NCBI RefSeq assembly: GCF_002288525.1 | Contig: NZ_CP023067.1 | Span: 2,552,501 to 2,616,500, forward strand | DNA from: Sinorhizobium sojae CCBAU 05684 | GTDB taxonomy: Bacteria > Pseudomonadota > Alphaproteobacteria > Rhizobiales > Rhizobiaceae | Length of the DNA: 64,000 nucleotides | Direction of reading: 5' to 3' | In this document: in pieces, positions 57,559 to 64,000 of the stretch | How the letters are laid out: each line of letters starts with the position of its first letter | How positions within the stretch are numbered: position 1 is the stretch's first letter | The notes under the pieces: generated by a model | Databases searched by the model: none | What the model was told of the DNA's origin: nothing | The model's input: the letters and a program-made list of their open reading frames with translations, nothing else | Made by a program: the position numbers and the translations under genes

Positions 57559-58335
57559 TCAGCCGCCGAATCGCGTCGCGGAAACGGTCACTGGGCCGAG
57601 CTTGGTCGGAATGTGCACATAGACCGGGGCATAGACATCGACGGTCTCTGCCTTCGCGAACCAGATTTCCATCGTGTTCAGGCGGCGCAGATATTCGACG
57701 TCTTGCCGCCCCTTCCTGTAGCCCGCCCTGGGCACGAAGCGGACGCCGCAGACGATGGCCTCGCCTTCGAAACCCCGGGTCCTAAATGATCTCGTCCCTT
57801 TCGGCGACAATTTAATGTCGAGCCGCGATTCGCCGTCGAAAATCGGCAGGGTATTGGGACAGACACGGGTCCTGGCCGGAATGATCAGCCCCGACAACGG
57901 GTCGAGCACGTTGCGCAAGTCGCGGCGCGTCACCGGCACCCAGTTTTTCGGCAGCGGCGTGCGCTTCGGTTCCATGCTGGCGCGCACCACATTGCCGTTA
58001 CGGAAGGTGACGCTTATCGCGCGCGCCTTGCTGCCGCTGCGGTAGGACATGGAATAGGAGGTGGCGCGAAGTTGATCGCGGCCGACGACCCCGGAAACGC
58101 GCGTCTGACCCGAGGTGCGTTTGATGATGTCGACAAGCCCAGCCGAATGCAGCGTGCCTGAAATCGTGTAGCGATTCTTCTCAAGTTCCGTGTGGAAGGA
58201 GGCGCGCGCCACGGGCAGGCCCGCAAGGGCTATGCTGTAATCCGTCTGATGCTTGATTTCCGCAGCGAAAGATGCCGTGGAAAACAGAGTAGCGGCCAAA
58301 ATGGCCGGCGCACGAAAGCCAGTACGCCACGTCAT
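57559..58335 (-). CDS. Exported DUF3108 protein
   Basis: A 258-residue periplasmic protein. The signal peptide ends after ASFA (about residue 24), giving AEIKHQTDYSIALAGLPVARASFHTEL, the DUF3108 start. The family (YLGK-like) is beta-rich and of unknown function. Two cysteines (CPNTLP and IVCGVRF) may pair. It is divergent from rpmB with 365 bp between. Confidence 0.88.
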   Translation of the reverse strand: MTWRTGFRAPAILAATLFSTASFAAEIKHQTDYSIALAGLPVARASFHTELEKNRYTISGTLHSAGLVDIIKRTSGQTRVSGVVGRDQLRATSYSMSYRSGSKARAISVTFRNGNVVRASMEPKRTPLPKNWVPVTRRDLRNVLDPLSGLIIPARTRVCPNTLPIFDGESRLDIKLSPKGTRSFRTRGFEGEAIVCGVRFVPRAGYRKGRQDVEYLRRLNTMEIWFAKAETVDVYAPVYVHIPTKLGPVTVSATRFGG

Positions 58336-58577
58336 GCCCGAGAGCTCCCTTACTATGCCGTTGCCATCCCTTGAAATGCAGGCGGTTTGCGGCTTTTCTG
58401 CGCCAAACGGTCAAAATGATCTGAAAGCGGCCTGGCTTGCACGCTTCCAGAATGCATGCGACAGAAATAGCGCAAGCCCAACAGGCTTGGAATCGGAAAA
58501 AGCAGGCGTTCCGAAGCGCCGATCGGCGGCGGCCTGTGGCGAGAAAGGCCGGTTTTGCAGGAATGCACAGGTTTGGC
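58336..58577. other. Gap between DUF3108 gene and the rpmB promoter
   Basis: About 240 bp without a recognisable gene, RNA or repeat element. Base composition is lower in GC than neighbours in places. The DUF3108 promoter should be here but is not evident. Confidence 0.4.
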
Positions 58578-58606
58578 TTGACTGGCCGCCCGTCACTGAC
58601 TATAGA
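58578..58606 (+). promoter_or_regulatory. Sigma-70 promoter of rpmB
   Basis: TTGACT, a 17-nt spacer and TATAGA match the housekeeping consensus at five of six and four to five of six positions. It lies 95 bp before the rpmB start and is among the best promoters in the window. Confidence 0.72.
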
Positions 58607-58700
58607 ACCGCGACTTTCCAAGAATGGCCAGTAGGAACGCGGCCTGGGCTCTGGGCCCGCTACCCGCATTGTCCGGCGGCGATAAAGAAATAGGTGTACC

Positions 58701-58991
58701 ATGTCCCGTAGTTGCGAATTGACCGGCAAGGGCGTCCAGTCGGGCCACAATGTGAGCCACGCCAACAACAAGACCAAGCGCAAGTTCCTGCCGAACCTGT
58801 GCAATGTCACGCTGATCTCCGACGCTCTCGGCCAGCGTTTCCGTCTGCGGGTTTCCGCTGCCGCCCTGCGTTCGGTCGAGCATCGCGGCGGTCTCGACGC
58901 CTTCCTTCTGAAGGCAGACGAGAATGAGCTGAGCATGCGCGCCCGCCTGCTGCGCCGCCAGATCGTCAAGAAGGTTGCCGAAGCCGCCTGA
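58701..58991 (+). CDS. rpmB: 50S ribosomal protein L28
   Basis: Large-subunit protein of 96 residues, the longer alphaproteobacterial form. [29 protein letters not shown] is the family N-terminus, here without the CxxC zinc pairs. AGGTG precedes the ATG. It is monocistronic, with its own promoter and a strong terminator beyond a repeat element. Confidence 0.98.
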   Translation: MSRSCELTGKGVQSGHNVSHANNKTKRKFLPNLCNVTLISDALGQRFRLRVSAAALRSVEHRGGLDAFLLKADENELSMRARLLRRQIVKKVAEAA

Positions 58992-59012
58992 TCGGCACCG
59001 GCACATTTGCTC

Positions 59013-59109
59013 TTGCATCCTTAAATCGGATCCGATTGAAGGATAAAAGTATGCGGCGTTTGAAAATGCGCCAGCGGCCTTCGCGTGTCTGATAAGATGC
59101 GCGGCGCTG
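59013..59109 (-). repeat. Degenerate type A palindromic element (reverse)
   Basis: TTGCATCCTTAAATCGGATCCGATTGAAGGATAAAAGTATGCGGCGTTTGAAA keeps the outline of the second hairpin, here split between two arms of lower match. The GC-rich module ending GCGGCGCTGA follows. It lies in the 3' leader of rpmB mRNA, before the terminator. Confidence 0.7.
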
Positions 59110-59117
59110 AGGAACTG

Positions 59118-59151
59118 AAGGCTTGCGGGTTCGTCCCGCAAGCCTTTTTCT
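59118..59151 (+). terminator. Rho-independent terminator of rpmB
   Basis: A perfect stem (AAGGCTTGCGGG / CCCGCAAGCCTT) around a 5-nt TTCGT loop is followed by TTTTCT. This is the clearest terminator in the window. Confidence 0.92.
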
Positions 59152-59178
59152 CGTGACTTGAATCCTTATGTTCCCTCG

Positions 59179-59207
59179 CTGGTGGCATCACCCAGGATAA
59201 AAAATGC
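59179..59207 (+). promoter_or_regulatory. Candidate preQ1-I-like riboswitch on yhhQ
   Basis: P1 would be CTGG (59179-59182) with CCAG (59192-59195). The loop bases GCAT (59185-59188) can pair with ATGC (59204-59207), which contains the start codon, across an A-rich linker GATAAAAA. This is the H-type pseudoknot plan of preQ1-I riboswitches. The ribosome site AGGA overlaps the P1 strand. Short and unproven. Confidence 0.4.
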
Positions 59208-59845
59208 TGATCGGCCGTACGTTCCTTATCTATGTCGCGCTGATGACCCTGGTGGTCGTCGCCTCGAATTTCCTCGTACAGTATCCGCTGCCGGGCTCCG
59301 TCGCCGGCATGCAGCTTGGCGACCTCCTGACCTGGGGCGCCTTCAGCTATCCCTTTGCCTTCCTCGTCACCGATCTGACGAACCGCCAGCTAGGACCGCA
59401 AGTCGCACGCCGCGTAGTGGTTGCCGGCTTTGCCGTCGCCGTTGCGCTATCCTTTTTTGCCGCAACGCCGCGAATCGCGATCGCCTCCGGCTCGGCCTTC
59501 TTGCTCGGCCAGCTTCTCGATATCGCGATATTCAACAAGCTGCGGCGCCAGACCTGGTGGCGCGCTCCGCTCGCCGGCTCGCTGATCGGATCGGGTCTCG
59601 ACACGGCGATGTTCTTCTCCTTCGCCTTTGCGCCGTTCTTCGTCTTTCTCGGACCGAATGACGGATTCGCGCTTGAGGTGGTCCCACTGCTCGGCTTGGT
59701 TGCAGTCGACACGCCGCGCTGGATTTCCTGGGCGCTCGGGGACCTACTGGTGAAGATCCTCTGTGCAATCGTGCTCCTGCTCCCCTACGGCGCGCTGATG
59801 AGCGTCGTCAAACCTATGCCGAAGGCATCCAAGGCGGCTGTCTGA
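59204..59845 (+). CDS. yhhQ: Queuosine precursor transporter (VUT/YhhQ family)
   Basis: Inner-membrane importer of preQ0 or preQ1 for queuosine synthesis. The 213 residues form about six helices. FLVTDLTNRQLGP, SFLLGQLLDIAIFNKLRRQTWWRAP (read as GSAFLLGQLLDIAIF) and IGSGLDTAMFF are family signatures. The gluQ gene in this window acts on the queuosine-modified tRNA, so the pathway is served twice here. It starts 52 bp after the rpmB terminator. Confidence 0.94.
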   Translation: MLIGRTFLIYVALMTLVVVASNFLVQYPLPGSVAGMQLGDLLTWGAFSYPFAFLVTDLTNRQLGPQVARRVVVAGFAVAVALSFFAATPRIAIASGSAFLLGQLLDIAIFNKLRRQTWWRAPLAGSLIGSGLDTAMFFSFAFAPFFVFLGPNDGFALEVVPLLGLVAVDTPRWISWALGDLLVKILCAIVLLLPYGALMSVVKPMPKASKAAV

Positions 59846-59879
59846 GGGTCCCTGCATGCGTCCTTGATGACGCCTGAGG

Positions 59880-59973
59880 CTGATGCATGTCGCCCAAAAA
59901 GGTGTGCAGCGGCTTAGGGAAAAAGGGGCCTGAAGCGCGTCGGGCGAGGACGTTCGATCGCGACGCGCTTTAG
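59880..59973 (+). repeat. RIME-like module (two palindromes)
   Basis: TGCATGTCGCCCAAAAAGG..GTGCAGCGG, then AAGCGCGTCG..GATCGCGACGCGCTTTAG. The same module follows type B elements at 41219 and 48251, but here it stands alone. Its last bases overlap the stop codon of the convergent gene. Confidence 0.75.
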
Positions 59974-60971
59974 TTGGAGTAATTGCCGAGGCGGAACTCG
60001 AGCATCAGGTTGCGCTCGAGGATCGAGTGATTGTCGTCGGAAACCAGGATCAGCCGAGTCTCGCCATCGGCAGTTGTGATGACGTCGATCCCTTCCATAT
60101 TGTCGATCTGGTAACCCATGTCCGCCTCGAGCAGCACTTCGCCGTCGACGACCGCATCCGGCCGGATGTCGCCGCCCGCGATCCGGCGAATGCGCATGCC
60201 GAGGCCGGAGGCGAAGTTAAAGCGGCGCTCAAGCAGCAGCAGATCCCCATTCGGCAGGAAGGCACCGTCGGTCACGGCATAGGGGTCGTGGCGGACCACC
60301 GTGAATGCGCCCCGCATCGGCCCCTCCAAAATAGCCGCGAGCAGATTGTCGGACGTGTCGACGCTGCGCTCGGAAACGACGACCGCGGCGCCGGCAAGCG
60401 GCCCTTGCTTTGGGGCGATCGCAAGCGTTTCAAGGCCGCCATTGTTGCGCAATTCGGCGACCGGAAAGGGCAGGCGTAGCTGCCCGACCGGCCGTGACGA
60501 GGCAAAGCCGGGATCGGGATAGACGTCGACCCGGTGAGACTGCTCGAAGCTCACGACCACTTCGCCATCCCTCAGCGCCAACCCTTCTGAATCCACCTTC
60601 CATTTTTTGAGTTGGGCCGCACCGCTGCCATCGGTCATCGAGGTGATCGTAAGATCGCTCAGCCCCGAAAGCCTGCCGGCACCGTCGCGGAGAACGGCGC
60701 CCTCTACCCAGTGACCGGTGTCGAGGACGGCGACGAAGGACCGGCCGTCCGGCCGGAACCGGATCGACGAAAGCGCGCCGAAGAGCGCGTTGGTCGAGGT
60801 CATCTCGATGCCGCCGATGAACTCGAGCGCGCCAAATGCGGCCGTGTCCGAACCGACCTGGAACTCAGTGATCTGCCGGCTCCGCACCGGAACGGTTTCG
60901 TAAAGCGCTTCGGCCTGCACGTCGGCGGTCGAAGCGAGGAGGAACAGGGCTACAAGAGGTCGGCGGAGCAT
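59970..60971 (-). CDS. Exported esterase-like activity of phytase family protein
   Basis: A 333-residue secreted protein with a signal peptide cut after DVQA (residue 20). Beta-propeller-like sequence follows: LSSIRFRPDGRSFVAVLDTGHWVEG, DSEGLALRDGEVVVSFEQSHRV, NGGLETLAIAPKQG, LPNGDLLLLERRFN and NMEGIDVITTADGETRLILVSDDN. This is the PF13449 phytase-esterase-like family, whose physiological substrate is unknown. The stop codon lies at the edge of a repeat module. Confidence 0.9.
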   Translation of the reverse strand: MLRRPLVALFLLASTADVQAEALYETVPVRSRQITEFQVGSDTAAFGALEFIGGIEMTSTNALFGALSSIRFRPDGRSFVAVLDTGHWVEGAVLRDGAGRLSGLSDLTITSMTDGSGAAQLKKWKVDSEGLALRDGEVVVSFEQSHRVDVYPDPGFASSRPVGQLRLPFPVAELRNNGGLETLAIAPKQGPLAGAAVVVSERSVDTSDNLLAAILEGPMRGAFTVVRHDPYAVTDGAFLPNGDLLLLERRFNFASGLGMRIRRIAGGDIRPDAVVDGEVLLEADMGYQIDNMEGIDVITTADGETRLILVSDDNHSILERNLMLEFRLGNYSN

Positions 60972-61098
60972 CTACAGAAGGCCCTTCAGGAGAAGCAGGA
61001 TCGGCCACAGCGCCGTCGGTGACGCCATGGTCGCTGCTTTGATTGCCGACCGCCCGCACAAAGGGAGGGGAGATGCGCGCGAAATCGGGGCACGCGGC

Positions 61099-62988
61099 TC
61101 ACCCGGCCCGACGCATGCGCCCGGTGCGGCCGCTCTCTTCCTCGAACAGAGACGCCAACTGTTCCGTCATCGCGCCCGCCAGTTCATCGGCATCGACGAT
61201 CGTCACCGCACGGCGATAATAGCGCGTCACGTCGTGGCCGATGCCGATCGCCAGGAGCTCGACCGGTGACCGGTTCTCGATCTGCTCGATGACCGCGCGC
61301 AGGTGGCGCTCGAGATAGTTGCCGGGATTCACCGACAGCGTCGAATCGTCGACCGGCGCGCCATCCGATATCATCATCAGGATGCGCCGTTGCTCCGGCC
61401 GACCGATCAGCCTCTCATGCGCCCACATCAGCGCCTCACCGTCGATATTCTCCTTGAGCAGGCCTTCGCGCATCATCAGGCCGAGATTGCGCCGGGCCCG
61501 GCGCCAGGGCGCGTCGGCAGACTTGTAGATAATGTGTCGCAGGTCGTTGAGGCGGCCGGGCGACTGTGGCTTGCCGCCGGTAAGCCATTTCTCGCGCGAT
61601 TGCCCGCCCTTCCACGCCTTGGTGGTGAAGCCGAGAATCTCGACCTTGACGCCGCAGCGCTCGAGCGTGCGGGCAAGAATGTCCGCGCAAGTGGCGGCAA
61701 CGGTGATCGGCCGTCCACGCATGGAGCCGGAATTGTCGATCAGCAGCGTCACGACGGTATCGCGAAAATTCGTATCCTTCTCCCGCTTGAAAGACAGCGG
61801 CTGCATCGGATCGATGATCACGCGCTGCAACCGGGCCGTGTCGAGAAAGCCCTCTTCGAGGTCAAATTCCCAGGAGCGGCTCTGCTGCGACATCAGGCGG
61901 CGCTGCAGGCGGTTGGCGAGCCGGCCGACGGCCCCTTGCAGATGGGCGAGCTGCTTGTCGAGGAAGGCCCGCAGGCGGTCGAGCTCGGCCTCGTCGCAGA
62001 GCTCCTCGGCGGTGATCGTCTCGTCGAATTCCCGCGTGAAGACGGTATAATCGACCTTCTCGTTGAAATCCGCGAAAGGATGGTTCGGACGCTTGACCTC
62101 GCCGGGCGTCTCGCTCTCTTCGTCGCCTTCATCCTGAAGGTCGTCGTCGGAAATCTCGGCGCCGTCCATCTCGCCTTCTTCCATCTGCTCCTCGGCAGAC
62201 TGGTTCTCCTCGGCCGGCGCGGCGTCGGTTCCCTCTTCCTCCTCGCTGGCGTTTTCGTCCTGCTGCTCGCTGCGCGGCTGGTCCTCGTCGGTCTCGCTTT
62301 CCTGCTCGTCCGGCTCCAGATCGTCCTCGCCGTATTTTTCGGCGACATCCATCGAGGCCAGCATATCGCGAACCACGCGGGCAAAAGCCTGCTGGTCGTT
62401 GACCGCCGCCGGCAGGTTCTGCATGTCGGCGGCCGCCTTCTGTTCGATGAAGTCGCGCCAGAGGTCGAGCACTTTTCCAGCGGCGGCGGGCGGCTTCTCG
62501 CCCGTCAGCTTCTCGCGCACCAGCAATGCCATCGCCTCTTCGAGCGGCGCATCCGCCTGGCTCGCGATCGCGCCGAAATTTGCCTTGGCGTATTTCTCCT
62601 CAAGCATGGAAGAGAGGTTGGCGGCGACGCCAGGCATCCTGAGTGCGCCGATCGCCTCGACGCGAGCCTGCTCGACCGCATCGAATATCGCGCGGGCGTC
62701 GGCGCCCTGCGGCGACATCGTCGCATGGATCCGGTCGTCATGGCAGGCCTTTCGCAGGGCCATCGAGTCGCCGAGGCCGCGCGCGACTGCAAGCTCATGG
62801 CGGCTGGGACGTTTGGAAAGCTCCGGCAGGCGAATACGCTCGCCGGACATTCCCGGACGATCGTTGGCGAAGGCGATTTCGAGTTCCGCATCGCCGGCGA
62901 TCGAGCGGACGCAGCCGGAAAGCGCCCGCTTAAACGGTTCGGCAGCGCTTTCCCTCGTCTGCGGGTTCGCCTTGGAATTCGAGCTCAC
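61099..62988 (-). CDS. cobT: Cobaltochelatase subunit CobT
   Basis: With CobN and CobS it inserts cobalt into hydrogenobyrinic acid a,c-diamide in aerobic B12 synthesis. The 629 residues have an N-terminal domain, a very acidic linker (about 220-298) and a von Willebrand A domain with MIDAS motif DNSGS (418-422). It starts with GTG after AAGGAAC, as in relatives. cobS lies 67 bp upstream. It corresponds to the BchD/ChlD subunit of magnesium chelatase. Confidence 0.97.
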   Translation of the reverse strand: MSSNSKANPQTRESAAEPFKRALSGCVRSIAGDAELEIAFANDRPGMSGERIRLPELSKRPSRHELAVARGLGDSMALRKACHDDRIHATMSPQGADARAIFDAVEQARVEAIGALRMPGVAANLSSMLEEKYAKANFGAIASQADAPLEEAMALLVREKLTGEKPPAAAGKVLDLWRDFIEQKAAADMQNLPAAVNDQQAFARVVRDMLASMDVAEKYGEDDLEPDEQESETDEDQPRSEQQDENASEEEEGTDAAPAEENQSAEEQMEEGEMDGAEISDDDLQDEGDEESETPGEVKRPNHPFADFNEKVDYTVFTREFDETITAEELCDEAELDRLRAFLDKQLAHLQGAVGRLANRLQRRLMSQQSRSWEFDLEEGFLDTARLQRVIIDPMQPLSFKREKDTNFRDTVVTLLIDNSGSMRGRPITVAATCADILARTLERCGVKVEILGFTTKAWKGGQSREKWLTGGKPQSPGRLNDLRHIIYKSADAPWRRARRNLGLMMREGLLKENIDGEALMWAHERLIGRPEQRRILMMISDGAPVDDSTLSVNPGNYLERHLRAVIEQIENRSPVELLAIGIGHDVTRYYRRAVTIVDADELAGAMTEQLASLFEEESGRTGRMRRAG

Positions 62989-63055
62989 AACAGTTCCTTC
63001 TTCAGCCAGCCCGGGCGATATCCGAGCGCCTCACCTTACCTGCAGCCTTCGGCAA

Positions 63056-64000
63056 TCAGGCGGTGGCTTCCAGCACGATATTCGCGGCGCTTTCCTTCAG
63101 CTCGACGCCGAAGGCGCGCTGGTAATGCTCGGCCACCAGCGGCCGCTCCAGCTCGTCGCACTTGTTGAGGAAGGTCACGCGGAAGGCAAAGGCGACGTCG
63201 CCGAAGATGTAGGCATTTTCCGCCCAGGTGATCACGGTGCGCGGGCTCATCACCGTCGAGAGATCGCCGTTGATGAAGGCGGCGCGCGTGAGATCCGCGA
63301 CGCGCACCATCTTCGAGACGGTCTCGCGGCCCTTGTCGGCCGAAAATCCCTTGACCTTGGCCGCGACGATGTCGACTTCCTTGTCGTGCGGCAGGTAATT
63401 GAGCGTGGTCACGATCGACCAGCGGTCCATCTGCGCCTGGTTGATCTGCTGTGTGCCGTGGTAGAGACCGGTAGTATCGCCGAGGCCTATGGTGTTGGCA
63501 GTCGCGAACAGCCGGAAGGCCGGATGTGGGCGGATTACCCGGCTCTGGTCGAGAAGCGTCAGCCGGCCGGAGGATTCCAGCACGCGCTGGATGACGAACA
63601 TGACATCCGGGCGACCGGCATCATACTCATCGAAGACGAGCGCGACATTGTGCTGGTAGGCCCAGGGAAGAATACCGTCCTTGAACTCTGTCACCTGCAG
63701 GCCGTCCTTGACGACGATCGCATCCTTGCCGACGAGATCGATACGGCTGACATGGCTGTCGAGATTGATGCGCACGCAGGGCCAGTTGAGCCTTGCGGCG
63801 ACCTGCTCGATATGGGTCGACTTGCCGGTGCCATGATAGCCTGCAACCATGACGCGGCGATTGTGGGCGAAGCCTGCAAGAATGGCGAGCGTCGTTTCCC
63901 GGTCGAAAAGATAGTCCGGATCGAGATCGGGCACATAGGCATCGCCCTTCGAATAGGCGGGAACGCGCAAATCCGTGTCGATGCCGAAAACCTCCCGGAC
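63056..64000 (-). CDS. cobS: Cobaltochelatase subunit CobS (5' end outside window)
   Basis: AAA+ ATPase of the cobalt chelatase. The frame is open to the window edge, reading [24 protein letters not shown], so roughly 15-20 N-terminal residues lie beyond it. Walker A is GYHGTGKS (about residues 54-61 of the visible part), Walker [10 protein letters not shown], and sensor segments [20 protein letters not shown] follow. It is upstream of cobT, and the two are cotranscribed. Confidence 0.97.
   Translation of the reverse strand, partial: VREVFGIDTDLRVPAYSKGDAYVPDLDPDYLFDRETTLAILAGFAHNRRVMVAGYHGTGKSTHIEQVAARLNWPCVRINLDSHVSRIDLVGKDAIVVKDGLQVTEFKDGILPWAYQHNVALVFDEYDAGRPDVMFVIQRVLESSGRLTLLDQSRVIRPHPAFRLFATANTIGLGDTTGLYHGTQQINQAQMDRWSIVTTLNYLPHDKEVDIVAAKVKGFSADKGRETVSKMVRVADLTRAAFINGDLSTVMSPRTVITWAENAYIFGDVAFAFRVTFLNKCDELERPLVAEHYQRAFGVELKESAANIVLEATA

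Noticed and set aside
2969-59973. CRISPR array
   Set aside because: The repeated sequences are dispersed over 57 kb in both orientations with no regular spacers, and no cas genes are present.
61303-63168. 621-codon open frame on the plus strand opposite cobT
   Set aside because: It is a shadow of cobT in a GC-rich genome. It has no recognisable domain, while the minus-strand frame is a clear CobT.

Overview
The window looks like chromosome of a fast-growing rhizobium of the Sinorhizobium/Ensifer group (Rhizobiaceae, Alphaproteobacteria). The grounds are high GC, the aerobic cobaltochelatase genes cobS and cobT, CpdR, TIGR02302/DUF4175, DUF2125, DUF4167 and DUF1178 proteins, a Flp-type pilin, TlpA, and many ~100-bp palindromic intergenic repeats that resemble the mosaic elements (RIME type) known from Rhizobium and Sinorhizobium. 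Almost everything is core metabolism and housekeeping. I see no prophage, insertion sequence, CRISPR array, plasmid function or rRNA. The only tRNA is tRNA-Leu(CAA).

Layout. 1-9.8 kb, minus strand: clpB with a heat-shock promoter, a DUF4167 protein, prmC-prfA, ptsP and lysC. 10-15.5 kb: a small reductase, ubiG, the nitrilase-like/DUF1178 pair, grxC, comF, a BioC-like methyltransferase and a pilin. 15.6-20 kb, minus strand: a small membrane protein and the PPIase-argJ-GNAT-mutT cluster, divergent from secA. 20-31.5 kb: secA, a flippase plus FemAB-like acetyltransferase pair, a probably damaged acyl-CoA synthetase, tRNA-Leu, dsbB, an HNH nuclease, a DNA glycosylase, gluQ and a YihY protein. 31.6-41 kb: an SDR, a small membrane protein, a cobalamin adenosyltransferase, a rhomboid protease, etfBA-hbd, tlpA divergent from argH, then lptM-like-lysA. 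41.4-52 kb: TIGR02302, cpdR, hpt, ftsEX with a CtrA box, ydcF, plsC, a gamma-glutamylcyclotransferase and DUF2125. 52-64 kb: hisC-tyrC, a methyltransferase, gloB-cupin, an EamA transporter, DUF3108, rpmB, yhhQ, a phytase-esterase-like protein, cobT and a truncated cobS.

Functional links. argJ and argH serve arginine synthesis; lysC and lysA serve lysine; hisC and tyrC serve histidine and tyrosine. prfA and prmC make and methylate release factor 1. etfBA and hbd belong to acyl-CoA oxidation. cobS, cobT and the adenosyltransferase serve B12. cpdR, ftsEX and the CtrA box belong to cell-cycle control.

The most notable non-genic content is a family of about 15 mosaic palindromic elements in intergenic gaps. 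One of them supplies the last 16 codons of a coding sequence and others touch stop codons. Other points worth a second look are an in-frame gap of about 70-75 residues in an acyl-CoA synthetase, a possible preQ1-like riboswitch on the yhhQ start codon, a GluQ synthetase without zinc cysteines, and an operator-like palindrome before etfBA. I did not find a convincing undescribed multi-gene system.
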